Source of the DNA: Deltaproteobacteria bacterium
Lineage (GTDB): Bacteria; Myxococcota; B64-G9
DNA: 41,268 bases
Direction: 5' to 3'
Assembly (NCBI GenBank): GCA_019307065.1
Contig: JAFDKH010000022.1
Coordinates: 1-41,268 of the forward strand
Under the pieces are notes generated by a model. That model saw only the letters and a list, made by a program, of their open reading frames with translations. It did not search any database and was not told the origin of the DNA. Made by a program: the position numbers and the translations under genes. Positions 31,701-40,405 of the stretch are shown one piece after another; positions within the stretch are counted from its first letter, which is position 1; each line of letters opens with the position of its first letter.

Positions 31701-32118
31701 ACGTTTTTCCGAAGCAGAAAAATCCTTCAACCGGGCCCTGGAAATTTTCGGGGGTGCCGGACACCGAGAAGGCCAGGCAGGGTCTCAAGGCAACCTTGGG
31801 GTACTGCGTTATCGCCAGGGCAAGCTCGACGAGGCTCTCGAGCACATAAACAAGGCCCGGCATCTATACCTGGCTATCGGCGACACGGTTATTGCCGCTG
31901 TCTGTCGTTCTAATACCGGCGATGTCTTGTTCGAGCAGGGAAAGTTCGGCTCGGCAAGAAAAGAGTTCGAAGACGCTTTGGTGACATTCAAACGGACTCG
32001 CAGCCAAGACTACCGTAGCGCAGCCCTGCAGAGTCTAATCGCTTGCCTTAAAAAACTCGGAGATTCGCAAGAAGAGCGCAAGCGGACTCTCGAGCTGGAG
32101 GAGCTTTCCAACGCCTAG
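28792..32118 (+). CDS. Class III adenylate cyclase with zinc ribbons, AAA/STAND-like ATPase and TPR repeats
   Basis: The protein has 1108 residues. The N-terminus has three zinc-ribbon Cys sets: C5/C8-C19/C22, C32/C35-C46/C49 and C59/C62-C73/C76. The cyclase domain (about 154-337) has metal-binding Asp164 (LFADVSGFTHMSE) and Asp208, Lys204 and Thr278 as adenine-selecting positions (a class IIIb pattern), and transition-state Asn285 and Arg289. It should make cAMP. An ATPase region (about 355-640) has SSIGMGKS (387-394), whose first Gly is replaced by Ser, and AVEDLHMAS as Walker B. TPR-like helices fill about 780-1108. No membrane segment is present, so it is cytoplasmic. This layout is known in many bacteria with unclear inputs. 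Its gene closely follows the beta-helix lipoproteins. Confidence 0.9.
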   Translation: MSETCPRCGMDIDQGQAACPDCGLPIDPAAICNSCETRVRKDDEFCWSCGKRLEHQLYCWHCGSSVWTQSLYCAACGAQQPDLAKLLQQLTREERTQLPFSDRRDNTRPAEETLVRQTRPTLTVSTVPETATRPPARSRRTMQVEPLGAAAADSLKIVTVLFADVSGFTHMSESMHPEQVKDVLDDCFAGLTTAITNHGGIIDKYIGDCVMALFGAKLAHENDPERALDAAIAMQVFLEGYSADLLARTGLTLAMRIGINTGTVLAGFVGRGDSQDFTVMGDAVNLASRLESACPVGSILVSYETFRLVQGLFEVKQLEPIQVKGKSEPVRVVEVLGRRAGGMTIEVPDFRGVPTRMIGRQKELDQLKAGFIKASKHNTPVPVTVRSSIGMGKSRLIYEFVSWLISQAQHDLDFMRCRDYRTETTFAPLIDLVVRLVGAETGDDPAALKLKTAAYLDELELDDSDRARVEASILNLLGIETSRIPILLPFANDPEQLKSAIREGILTLYRTRAAKRPMILAVEDLHMASDPFLDLLATLASCENLPILIIMSFRPEADQRVEDRFEFHEERVHCVLEPLGDIDSNEMINDLLQRIENIPDELITRVMNVSEGRPLFIEEILSDLVERDIIICGDESWEIKLSKAKDVTLPQSIESAILSRVDALPEPCREALQIASVVGDVCWDTLIKDFGIPETRSVLNILEERQFIRFRRITQILKTKEFVFLLPAVRETLEHHVLRKVKVRWHDAIAEWIEARVKGEHEYFDRLKGHHHFEAGNVTNALPYRLRSGNKAEERGDINRALDDLQWIWRHSRRDDGSLLLDSAELSESRVSVARLLRRVGRPTEAEEAFTETKDVFAAQAEKFSEVDLALRRTALETAHALIQAGQHETANTLLELAIADLDPDKREAGWLQLAARTSKWQGWIAYLQKQHEAALDFYNKGISLASTLGPSTALGSLHDGKGVCLSRLERFSEAEKSFNRALEIFGGAGHREGQAGSQGNLGVLRYRQGKLDEALEHINKARHLYLAIGDTVIAAVCRSNTGDVLFEQGKFGSARKEFEDALVTFKRTRSQDYRSAALQSLIACLKKLGDSQEERKRTLELEELSNA

Positions 32119-33572
32119 GTGGGAATATCGATAATATTGAACGGCGAGGGCACCCGATCGGTTTCGAGCGGACTGACGACGTCGAGGATTTCGCCAGCGG
32201 CGTCGTTCTCCCGCAGGGTATTGTCGATAACATCCGGCAGAGTGGTTACCGTGCCATGCTGCACAGAGAAACCGCGTTCACCGTCGCCGTCAATTGTTAC
32301 GTTTACGAAAGTCACCTGGACTTCACTGACGCCCTCACGAGCATCAATAATAATCCCGGCCCGCTGATTGTTGTTGACGGTCAAGTCGCTGAATTCCAGA
32401 TCGTCTGAACCAATCACCTCGATCCCGTCGCCGATATCGACCCGGGTGGACTCCTGATAAGCAATCATCGATATCTTCTGCGTGCCCGAAACATCAGCAT
32501 CCGCGAGACTGATTCCGGTCGACTGAAACACACCGAAAGCCACGCCATTGTTGTTGATCAGCTTGGTCTTGTTGCCGCGCACGATCACCGCCCGGCCGTC
32601 CGGAGTCTGTTGGGTGGGGGTACAAGACTGCAGCCAAATCCCGCGGGCCCCGTTGCCGCTAACGGTGGCATTGATATGCTCGCCGGTCGAGTGGTCCATC
32701 AAAATACCGGCGACTTTGTTATTTTCGAGGATAACGTCCTCGGTCAACAGATGAACCAGGTTGGTTGCCGCAATCCCGTAGCCAAACGGAGTCGCGCCGC
32801 CCCAGATATCATGGATGTGCAGGTTCTTCAGAGTGACCATGACCGAGCCCGAGGCGTGCACCCCGCTGCCGACCAGGTCATGCAACTCACCGCCGTCCAG
32901 AGTGCCCGGCGTGCCGTGGAACAAAACCCCGCATCCGGCAAATCCATTGGCATCAATCGCCTCGAGATCCGCCTGGCCGACAGCATTCAATGACAACCCG
33001 GCCACGGCGTACTTGGTCCGATTGGGCTTGGTTAGAATCCCGGGCTCGTCAGTCGAAGTCACGTTCCCGATCAGGGTCAGGTTCTTCCCGGTAAGCCCGG
33101 CAATCCCTTTTACCTTGATGCCAATTCCGCAGCTGACTTGCACCTTCAAGTCGCTCAACCAGACCTCGCCGTCACCCTCGATCAAAATACCGCCGCCGCC
33201 GCTACCGGCCACCTCGTTCGGGTTTTCCTGATAGGGGCAGGTGCTCTTTTCGATCGTCAGATTGCTGATAGTCGTCTGGGCGGCTCCCGCGCTGACAGTC
33301 AATACCGGACCATCTCCTGAGAAACTGAGGATGGTTACCTCACCGGCCCCGCTCAGGCTGACTCCGGCGCTCAGCTCGAAATTGCCCTCGTATGTTCCGG
33401 CTTCGAGCTTGACCGTCACACCCGATTTGGCGTCGCGCAAGGCTCCGTTTAAGCAACTCGTATCTGCACAGACGAGTTCGCCGCCGCCGCTTCCACAAGC
33501 CGGCAGACTGAACAACCCCAGAGAAAAAAGCACCAGACTTGTCAATAACCGGCTCAATAAAGGAACCTTCAT
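32115..33572 (-). CDS. Beta-helix lipoprotein
   Basis: The protein has 485 residues from ATG 33572; GGGAGG lies 5 bases upstream, better spaced than for the neighbouring ATG at 33575. The signal peptide ends in a lipobox (Leu-Pro-Ala-Cys26). The mature protein opens with VCADTSCLNGALRDAKSGVTVKL and then forms a right-handed parallel beta-helix (GVSLSGAGEVTIL, ISNLTIEKS, GSGVHASGSVMVTLKNLHI, NNQRAGIIID). It lacks the Cys-rich domain and WCQPP module of the two large beta-helix proteins and is a more distant relative. Its stop shares the CTAG at 32115-32118 with the convergent cyclase stop, leaving no space between the genes. It has its own promoter. Function is unknown; a surface role is inferred. 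Confidence 0.85.
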   Translation of the reverse strand: MKVPLLSRLLTSLVLFSLGLFSLPACGSGGGELVCADTSCLNGALRDAKSGVTVKLEAGTYEGNFELSAGVSLSGAGEVTILSFSGDGPVLTVSAGAAQTTISNLTIEKSTCPYQENPNEVAGSGGGGILIEGDGEVWLSDLKVQVSCGIGIKVKGIAGLTGKNLTLIGNVTSTDEPGILTKPNRTKYAVAGLSLNAVGQADLEAIDANGFAGCGVLFHGTPGTLDGGELHDLVGSGVHASGSVMVTLKNLHIHDIWGGATPFGYGIAATNLVHLLTEDVILENNKVAGILMDHSTGEHINATVSGNGARGIWLQSCTPTQQTPDGRAVIVRGNKTKLINNNGVAFGVFQSTGISLADADVSGTQKISMIAYQESTRVDIGDGIEVIGSDDLEFSDLTVNNNQRAGIIIDAREGVSEVQVTFVNVTIDGDGERGFSVQHGTVTTLPDVIDNTLRENDAAGEILDVVSPLETDRVPSPFNIIDIPT

Positions 33573-33611
33573 CATCGCCTCCCGCAAACGAATTAACCGT
33601 TTAGAAGTAGA

Positions 33612-33640
33612 ATGTTAGTGCTCTGGGGTGAGTCTGTCAA
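33612..33640 (-). promoter_or_regulatory. Sigma70-like promoter of the 32115-33572 gene
   Basis: On the minus strand: TTGACA (33635-33640), a 17-base spacer, then TAACAT (33612-33617, four of six). The -35 overlaps the stop codon of the OPT transporter gene (33637-33639). The leader would be about 33 bases. Confidence 0.5.
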
Positions 33641-35412
33641 ACCCAGCCGACACCTAAGATAATCAGAACCGCAATCAACACCATTGTGATTCCTTCCCCG
33701 GCAATCAGCCCCGAAGCCAAAGAGGCCGAATAGGACTCGACCGTTTCTGGTTTGCTGCGCCGCACCAGCCAGGTCAGCAGGGCTGCCAGCCATATCCCGA
33801 TCGCATAATATGGGGGCACCAGAAACGCGATCCCAATCGCGACCGGCGATGGCACCCACTTGGCAATCTGCTTAATTCTGCCCAGCAAGGCCAGCCCGAT
33901 CCCGAGCAATCCACTCAAGAGAGTGGCCCACAGGGCCCCATCCGGAATGGCCGCCAGACCTTGTTCGAGTACCTTGGCCACGGTATGCCAAGAACGGGCC
34001 GAAGGCGCTAAAAACCCTTCGCCCGGGATCTGGTAGGCGGCGGTCAATGCTTTGTAGACACCGACAACCACCACGGCCCCGACCAGGACTCCCGCCAGCT
34101 GGGCCAACACTTGTCGACGAATCGAAGCCTTGAGCAGGTAGCCGGCCTTGAAATCGGACATCAAGTCGGCACCCTGTGAGGCACCCGCGGCGGTTATCCC
34201 GGCCGTCATCAGGTTGCTGGCCGCGCAGCCCGGGTCCAAAACGCCGTTTAACAGCTGAGTAATCTTGGCCATCGGTCCCGAGGGATTGATGTCGGTTTCA
34301 CCGACCGCCCGCATGGCGATCGCACAAAAAACGAACGAAAGCACAATCGCCAACAAGCTCATCCAGGGCGAAATATCGAAGATCGACCAGGCCAGAAATA
34401 CCGTCAGGCCGGCCAAAAACAGCAACCCGCCCAGCCAGAAACCGAAGGGCAGCCGATCCGGGGCGTCATCTAGATCGCCATCCGTGGCGGTCTTGGACTT
34501 GGCAAAGGCCGAAAAGGTTTTCAGGATAGTACGGTACTGGAAGGCCAGCCCGGTCAGGCCGGCAAAAATCATCATCGAAACCGCCGGCCATAAGAGCCAC
34601 TTGAAGGCGGCCGAGTATTCTTTCAAGGGTGCCGCCGGGCCGACCAATTCATACCGAAGCAGAAGCGGGCCACCCACCAGCCAGGCCGCCACCGAACCGA
34701 GCAGCAATGACCAGCCCACCCGGGGCCCAACCAGGATGCCGGCCCCCCAGATCATCGGTGAAAAACTCACTCCAACTTTCATGGCTACCAGAGATACCCC
34801 CAGGATTGAAACTCCCGTAAGGCCCAAATCGTCAAAACCCAGATTCTGAAACCCGCCCAACCCGAGTGGCTTGATCGAAAAAAGCAGAGTAATTACGACG
34901 GCTCCCAGGCCCGAAAAAAACAAGACCCGGGCCCGGGTAAGCGCAGAATGCCCGGCGGCAAACATGGCCTTAATCGTGGTAGCCGAAGCGGTCCCCGAGG
35001 GAAAGCGCAATTTGTCGACCACAATCATCGAGCGCCGCAGCGGGACTGCGAAAAAAACGCCCAATCCTGCAATCGCTATCGCCCAAATCACTAATTGCCC
35101 GAAGGAGAGTCGAGTGCCCATCATCTCCATGGCCGGGATGGCCGAAGTCAATCCGGCGGCCGAAGCCATGAAACCAGCCGCCGATCCGGTTGTGGCCGAA
35201 ATCAGTGTTTCCTTGGGAGTATAAGGCCGGGTCAGTACCACACTCATGCCCTTGAACAGCGCGAAAGAGATGACCGCCGCAGCGATTGAGGCCCCGAACA
35301 CTAGGCCGATCTTGAGCCCGATGACCACGTTCGATGCGGCAATCAGGCAGCCGACCAGCAACCCGGCCCCAACCGCCCGAACAGTCAACTCAGATGGTTG
35401 TGACTGGTTCAC
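33637..35412 (-). CDS. OPT-family (oligopeptide/metal-chelate) transporter
   Basis: The protein has 591 residues and starts with GTG at 35412; GGAG lies 10 bases upstream. It is almost entirely hydrophobic, with about 14-16 membrane spans. Family-typical stretches include GLLVGCLIAASNVVIGLKIG near the start, a KLRFPSGTASATTIKAMF motif, and MIWGAGILVGPRVGWS. The OPT superfamily moves small peptides or metal chelates with protons across the inner membrane; the bacterial branch has few characterised members and the substrate cannot be inferred. It is divergent from the TSP3/FG-GAP gene. The 150-base gap between them holds the plus-strand promoter described separately and no obvious strong promoter for this gene. 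Confidence 0.87.
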   Translation of the reverse strand: MNQSQPSELTVRAVGAGLLVGCLIAASNVVIGLKIGLVFGASIAAAVISFALFKGMSVVLTRPYTPKETLISATTGSAAGFMASAAGLTSAIPAMEMMGTRLSFGQLVIWAIAIAGLGVFFAVPLRRSMIVVDKLRFPSGTASATTIKAMFAAGHSALTRARVLFFSGLGAVVITLLFSIKPLGLGGFQNLGFDDLGLTGVSILGVSLVAMKVGVSFSPMIWGAGILVGPRVGWSLLLGSVAAWLVGGPLLLRYELVGPAAPLKEYSAAFKWLLWPAVSMMIFAGLTGLAFQYRTILKTFSAFAKSKTATDGDLDDAPDRLPFGFWLGGLLFLAGLTVFLAWSIFDISPWMSLLAIVLSFVFCAIAMRAVGETDINPSGPMAKITQLLNGVLDPGCAASNLMTAGITAAGASQGADLMSDFKAGYLLKASIRRQVLAQLAGVLVGAVVVVGVYKALTAAYQIPGEGFLAPSARSWHTVAKVLEQGLAAIPDGALWATLLSGLLGIGLALLGRIKQIAKWVPSPVAIGIAFLVPPYYAIGIWLAALLTWLVRRSKPETVESYSASLASGLIAGEGITMVLIAVLIILGVGWV

Positions 35413-35499
35413 GGCCGTGTAACTCCTGAACTTTTTTCTGTGGCAGAATGCGGCATGCCAAATAGATATCCTTTCAGATAGTATTATTCAACCGCCTAT

Positions 35500-35528
35500 T
35501 GAGAACTGGGCCTAAAACATTTAGACTG
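35500..35528 (+). promoter_or_regulatory. Candidate promoter of the TSP3/FG-GAP lipoprotein gene
   Basis: TTGAGA (35500-35505), a 17-base spacer, then TAGACT (35523-35528), each four of six consensus. The leader to ATG 35563 is about 28 bases and contains AGGAG. Confidence 0.4.
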
Positions 35529-35562
35529 ACATTTCGATACTGCGAACCAAGGAGAACCAATA

Positions 35563-38004
35563 ATGCTCAAAATTTTTCCTGTTCTGGCAGCTTGTGCAAT
35601 CTGTTGGCTGAGTCTGGCTGGCTGCAGTGACACCACCGCCAAGTGCTCTACGGATTCCGACTGTCCCGACGGCACCTGCGTCGACGGGCGCTGCCAGATT
35701 AAATCTGATCGGGACGGGGACGGGATTGATGACTTTTCCGACAACTGTCCCGAACATCCCAACCCGGACCAGGCCGACTCGGATGGCGATGGAATCGGAG
35801 ACGTCTGCGACCCCTGCCCCAATAGCGGAGCCATCGATTCAGACGGGGACGGTAAATGCGACGACGAGGACAATTGTCCCGCCGATATCAATGCCGATCA
35901 GGCTGATCGCGATTCCGACGGAGTCGGCGACGTGTGCGACCCCTGTCCGGACGACAATCCCGATGACTCGGACAATGATAGCGTTTGTGACAGCGTCGAC
36001 AACTGTGTGGCCGACGAAAACACCGCCCAGACCGATTCCGATTCGGACGGCAGCGGTGACGTTTGCGACCCATGCCCGCATGATGCCGCCGATGATTCCG
36101 ATAGTGACGGCCATTGCGCAGATGTTGACAACTGTCCGACTGATTCAAACCCGGATCAAATCGACAGCGACGGCGACGGAATCGGCGATGTCTGCGATCC
36201 CAGCGACGACAGCTTTCGCGAAGACGGCCCAACCAATCCCGATTGTATTTATCAGCCCGAGCGGGCCCGCTTCGACCCGCGCGAGGAGATCGGCTGGAGC
36301 GGCAGCGATCTTTACCCGGACAAAGACCAGGTCATGTCTACTCCGGTTGTGGTCAACCTGAACGACGACAATGGCGATCAGCTGGTAAACGAAGACGATA
36401 TCCCCGATATCGTTTTCAACGCCTTTAGTGTTTCGGGCGATCCGCCCATTTTAGGTTCGGGTGTCCTGCGGGCGATCTCCGGCGACACCTTCACCGATCT
36501 GTGGGCGGTTGCTCCGGGAATAATGACCACCGCCCCGGCGGCCAGCGTCGCGGCCGGTGACATCGACAACGACGGGCTGGTCGAACTAGTCACTCTACGC
36601 TACCAGGGCGGCCTGGTGGCTTTCGAACACACCGGCGAACTGAAGTGGTCCTGCGCGGACTTCGGGGCCGACAACTGTATCGATTATGCCGATTTGCACG
36701 CCGGCAACGAGTGGGGCGGCCCGGCTATCGCCGATCTCGACCAGGACGGCACTCCGGAGATCATCCTGGGCGCCGCAGTCTACCGGGCTAACGGCGAGCT
36801 TTGGTGGGAAGGCAGCAACGGCATCGGCGACAACGGCGTCGGGCCGCTGAGCGCAATTTGTAATCTGGATCGCGACGGCCATCCTGAAGTCGTCACCGGC
36901 TCGACCGCCTACCACTACGACGGCAGCCTATACTGGAACAACGGCCTGAGCGACGGCTTCGTGGCGATCGGGGAATTCGATTCTGACGATTATCCAGAAA
37001 TAGTGGTAGTCGCCGACGGCAATATCCGCCTTCAAGAACATGACGGCACGCTGGCCTGGGGACCGTTTGCCTTGCCGGGCAGCGGGCGCGGCGGTCCGCC
37101 GACGGTTGCGGATTTTGACGGGGACGGCCAGCCCGAGATCGGCGTTGCCGATCACGACACCTACGTGCTTTTTGAAACCGACGGTTCGATCAAATGGTCC
37201 AAGCCGACTCAGGATCACTCCTCGTCGGCGACCGGCTCATCGGTCTTCGACTTTGAAGATGACGGCTACGCCGAGGTGGTCTACAACGACGAAACTACCT
37301 TGCGCATTTACGACGGGGCAACCGGTGACGTCATCTTCGATGAAGCCAATTCATCGTTCACAGCGTACGAGTACCCGCTGATCGTCGATGTCGACAACGA
37401 CGGCAATGCCGAAATCGTGGTCTGCGCCAATGACTTCATGTCCGGGACCCACACCGGCATCCGCGTCTTCGGCGACTTAGAAGACAACTGGGTGCGCACC
37501 CGCCGGATCTGGAACCAGCACACCTATCACATTACCAATGTCTCCGAGAGCGGTGCGATTCCCCAGACCGAAGCCGAAGGCTGGCTGGAGTTCAATTCAT
37601 ACCGTCAGAACGAACTGGCGACCGGCGAGGGCCTGGCCACTTCGGCCCCCGACCTGGCCGGAGTGGAGGGCTCGCAGATTGCCAGCGGCTGTCCTGACCA
37701 GATCGTTTTATATGTTTGGGTTCAAAACCAGGGCGCCATTTCCGCCCCGGCCGGGATTCCCTCGGCTTTTTACAGCGGCGACCCCGACGCCGGCGGCACG
37801 CTGATCGACGTGGTCTACACAACCCGCATCTTGCAGCCCGGACAGGCCCAAAGAGTCTTTCTGACCTGGACCGATCCGCCGCTCGGCTCAAATGTCTCAG
37901 TCTATGTTCTGGTAGACGACTTCGGCACCGGCAAGGGCGCAGTCAACGAGTGTGGTGACGACAGCAACAATATAGCCATAATCGAAAATGTCGGCTGCCC
38001 CTGA
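35563..38004 (+). CDS. Thrombospondin type 3 / FG-GAP repeat lipoprotein
   Basis: The protein has 813 residues. AGGAG lies 8 bases before the ATG. The signal peptide ends in a good lipobox (Leu-Ala-Gly-Cys21). A short Cys-rich unit is followed by thrombospondin type 3 calcium-binding repeats (about 48-214; [19 protein letters not shown]). From about 225 come FG-GAP/VCBS-like propeller repeats ([45 protein letters not shown]). The last 120 residues resemble a CARDB-type adhesion beta-sandwich ending in Cys-Pro. Both Asp-rich arrays predict heavy calcium binding outside the cell. It is a likely surface adhesin or structural protein. Its last 108 bases overlap, in antisense, the end of the GHL10 gene. 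Confidence 0.88.
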   Translation: MLKIFPVLAACAICWLSLAGCSDTTAKCSTDSDCPDGTCVDGRCQIKSDRDGDGIDDFSDNCPEHPNPDQADSDGDGIGDVCDPCPNSGAIDSDGDGKCDDEDNCPADINADQADRDSDGVGDVCDPCPDDNPDDSDNDSVCDSVDNCVADENTAQTDSDSDGSGDVCDPCPHDAADDSDSDGHCADVDNCPTDSNPDQIDSDGDGIGDVCDPSDDSFREDGPTNPDCIYQPERARFDPREEIGWSGSDLYPDKDQVMSTPVVVNLNDDNGDQLVNEDDIPDIVFNAFSVSGDPPILGSGVLRAISGDTFTDLWAVAPGIMTTAPAASVAAGDIDNDGLVELVTLRYQGGLVAFEHTGELKWSCADFGADNCIDYADLHAGNEWGGPAIADLDQDGTPEIILGAAVYRANGELWWEGSNGIGDNGVGPLSAICNLDRDGHPEVVTGSTAYHYDGSLYWNNGLSDGFVAIGEFDSDDYPEIVVVADGNIRLQEHDGTLAWGPFALPGSGRGGPPTVADFDGDGQPEIGVADHDTYVLFETDGSIKWSKPTQDHSSSATGSSVFDFEDDGYAEVVYNDETTLRIYDGATGDVIFDEANSSFTAYEYPLIVDVDNDGNAEIVVCANDFMSGTHTGIRVFGDLEDNWVRTRRIWNQHTYHITNVSESGAIPQTEAEGWLEFNSYRQNELATGEGLATSAPDLAGVEGSQIASGCPDQIVLYVWVQNQGAISAPAGIPSAFYSGDPDAGGTLIDVVYTTRILQPGQAQRVFLTWTDPPLGSNVSVYVLVDDFGTGKGAVNECGDDSNNIAIIENVGCP

Positions 38005-39363
38005 GGCCGGCCGGTAAACAGCTTGGGAGACAATTACTTCTTTTTTATCGCGCGCCAGGGCCTTGTTTTTGAATACTCCCTTTTTCAACTTGCCGAACCA
38101 TTTACGCTTCTTCAAAAGCGCATACGAAAAAACGGCTATTCCGGCATAAGCGTGCTGGCGGGCTATTTTGATTTCGTTCTCCAGGACCAAAAAGTTGCCG
38201 GCTTCGACGCTGACCCCGGCAATCAGCTGAACCTGTTTGGCCAGCGGCTCAAAATCTTTTATCAGAGTCAGATAGTCGGTGCGGCGGCCGGGCTTCTTGG
38301 TTGGGGCCCAGTAAATCATCGGTATCAGAATATCGACTGCAAGCTCTGCAGCCCATAGATGCGAATCCTGATGAAAATCGACAAACCCCTGGGTAACGGT
38401 GCCCCAGTTCCAGCGATCTTTGTAAATTCCGGTAACGGCCGCGCTGACTTTGATAGTCGGCCTGACCTTCGTAGCCGTTTCGCGCAAGGACTTGACCAGG
38501 TTGGTAAGCTGGCTACGCTGCCAGGCCACCCGAGTAAGCCGCTTGTCTTTCTTGCGAGCTTTTTTGAAAAGCTTGTTGCAAGGTCGATCAAACGAGACAT
38601 TGGCCGCCGGGTAACGCGCGTAATCCAGGTGCAACCCGTCGATTGAATAGAAGCTGGCCAGCTCGGCCACCACGGCCTGGATGTGCTTTTGAAAACCCGG
38701 GTTGGCCGGATTGACAAATATGTATCCATCCGCATAGGGCATCGGACGGCCTTTTTTATCAGCTACCCGCCAGTCGGGATGAGTTCGCAAAATATGCTTG
38801 GGCTTGCTGCGGCCCGGGCGTTGTTTGCCTTTCCAGGCGGTTGATACATTTATCCAGGCATGCAGTTCAAGATCATGTTTTTTAGCCGCATCGATCGCTG
38901 CCTGGAGTGGGTCCCAACCGGGATCTTTACCCAGCTTGCCGCTCAGCCCGGCCGCCCAGGGTTCTTTGGTTGAGCGGTAATAAGCATCGGCCACCCCGCG
39001 TACCTGAAAATAGACCAGGTTGAACCCGCCGGCCGCGATGTCTTTCATGATTTGCTCGACATCGGCGGCCGATTCGAAGTCCCAGCGGGTTACCCAAACT
39101 GCGCGGATTTCGACGGGTAATTGTTTTACTTGCCCGACATCCGCAGCGGCGACACTTTCGGCGTCGCCCGCCCGGCCGTCTTGGGCTAAAGCTTCAATAC
39201 CTGCGTCAGGCGAGCTGCCGCCGTCGGCCCCGCCTGGCAGTAGCTCGGTCTCGGGTTGGCCGGTCACCATCGGCTCGACTAGCGGGGTCGTGCCGGAACA
39301 AGCACCAAAGACCGCCGCCCAAACAACAAACACACTCAGGAACAGTCCGGTCTTTATCTTCAT
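37897..39363 (-). CDS. GHL10-type (DUF187/YngK-like) glycoside hydrolase lipoprotein
   Basis: The protein has 488 residues. The signal peptide ends at Cys22 (Phe-Gly-Ala-Cys), followed by an Asp/Gly/Ala-rich spacer to about 80. The catalytic-type barrel starts at [12 protein letters not shown] and shows [42 protein letters not shown] and DILIPMIYW, all typical of the GHL10 family of TIM-barrel glycosidases found beside cell-wall functions. The Asp in LHLDYARYP is a probable active-site residue. The substrate is unproven; a cell-wall glycan is plausible. It follows MoxR by 13 bases in one operon. Its last 36 residues are read antisense to the convergent lipoprotein gene, so the natural C-terminus may once have been shorter. 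Confidence 0.87.
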   Translation of the reverse strand: MKIKTGLFLSVFVVWAAVFGACSGTTPLVEPMVTGQPETELLPGGADGGSSPDAGIEALAQDGRAGDAESVAAADVGQVKQLPVEIRAVWVTRWDFESAADVEQIMKDIAAGGFNLVYFQVRGVADAYYRSTKEPWAAGLSGKLGKDPGWDPLQAAIDAAKKHDLELHAWINVSTAWKGKQRPGRSKPKHILRTHPDWRVADKKGRPMPYADGYIFVNPANPGFQKHIQAVVAELASFYSIDGLHLDYARYPAANVSFDRPCNKLFKKARKKDKRLTRVAWQRSQLTNLVKSLRETATKVRPTIKVSAAVTGIYKDRWNWGTVTQGFVDFHQDSHLWAAELAVDILIPMIYWAPTKKPGRRTDYLTLIKDFEPLAKQVQLIAGVSVEAGNFLVLENEIKIARQHAYAGIAVFSYALLKKRKWFGKLKKGVFKNKALARDKKEVIVSQAVYRPASGAADIFDYGYIVAVVTTLVDCALAGAEVVYQNID

Positions 39364-39376
39364 TTCGAAGCCGTCG

Positions 39377-40393
39377 TTATGGTTTTACGTGTTCCAGAAG
39401 TTTATCGACAATATCCGGCGACTTGATCGATGAAACTTCGGCGTGGAAGTTGGTAATGATCCGGTGGCGCAAGACCGGCCGGGCCAGCTGCCTGACATCA
39501 TCGGCGTTTACCGCAAAGCGTCCGTTGAGAACCGCCCGGGCCTTGCCGCCCAGGATCAAGAACTGGCTGGCCCGCGGACCGGCTCCCCAGGAGACGTATT
39601 CTTTGACAAAGTCGGGTGCATCCGGCTCTTTGGGGCGAGAAGCGCGCGTCAGTTTGACGGCGTACTTGATCACTTCGGGTGCGGCCGGCACCCGGCGCAC
39701 CAGCTGCTGCAGTCTGATAATCTGCTCGGGACCCAGGACCTTTTCAACTGTAGGCTCAAAAGCCCCGGTTGTGGCCACGACGATGTCGCGCTCTTCTTCG
39801 GCATTTGGATAATCAACCCCGATGAAAAACATGAACCGATCCAGCTCGGCCTCGGGCAAAGGATAGGTACCCTCTTGTTCGATCGGGTTCTGGGTGGCAA
39901 AAACCAGATAGGGGCGCGGTAGATTGTGGGTATTGCCCCCGGCCGTAACGGCATATTCCTGCATCGATTGCAGCAGGGCCGCCTGGGTCTTGGGCGGCGT
40001 GCGATTGATTTCGTCGGCCAATAAAATATTGGTGAAGATCGGACCCTTGACGAATTTGAAATCGCGCTGACCGGTCGACTGATCCTGGACCAGAATTTCG
40101 GTCCCGGTAATGTCGGCCGGCATCAAGTCGGGTGTGAACTGCACGCGCTTGAAGTCCATGTCGAGCACTTCGGCCAGAGTCGAAATCAGCATCGTCTTGG
40201 CCAGCCCGGGAACCCCGACGAACAAACTGTGCCCGGCAGAAAACAGCGAGATCATCAGGTGATCGATCACCTTTTGCTGGCCGACAATTCGCTTGCCGAT
40301 CTCTTTGGCGACTCGATCTCGAGCAGCAGCCAGTTCGGCCACGGCTTCTTTGTCGGTACTAGCTGTTTGGGCCAGCGCGTCGGTCACAATCAC
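39377..40393 (-). CDS. MoxR-family AAA+ ATPase
   Basis: The protein has 338 residues, usual for MoxR. It begins with GTG at 40393; a second GTG at 40387 has better spacing from GAGG and is a possible start. Walker A is GVPGLAKT (60-67), Walker B is ILLADE (123-128), sensor 1 is ATQNP (166-170), with the MoxR-typical IEQEGTYPLPEAELDRF directly after. The family acts as a cytoplasmic chaperone-like ATPase that matures or loads protein complexes, normally together with DUF58 and von Willebrand A proteins. None of those partners is present here; it lies between a predicted barrel gene (12 bases upstream) and a GHL10 lipoprotein gene (13 bases downstream). Confidence 0.93.
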   Translation of the reverse strand: MIVTDALAQTASTDKEAVAELAAARDRVAKEIGKRIVGQQKVIDHLMISLFSAGHSLFVGVPGLAKTMLISTLAEVLDMDFKRVQFTPDLMPADITGTEILVQDQSTGQRDFKFVKGPIFTNILLADEINRTPPKTQAALLQSMQEYAVTAGGNTHNLPRPYLVFATQNPIEQEGTYPLPEAELDRFMFFIGVDYPNAEEERDIVVATTGAFEPTVEKVLGPEQIIRLQQLVRRVPAAPEVIKYAVKLTRASRPKEPDAPDFVKEYVSWGAGPRASQFLILGGKARAVLNGRFAVNADDVRQLARPVLRHRIITNFHAEVSSIKSPDIVDKLLEHVKP

Positions 40394-40405
40394 ATGCCTC
40401 TTTTA

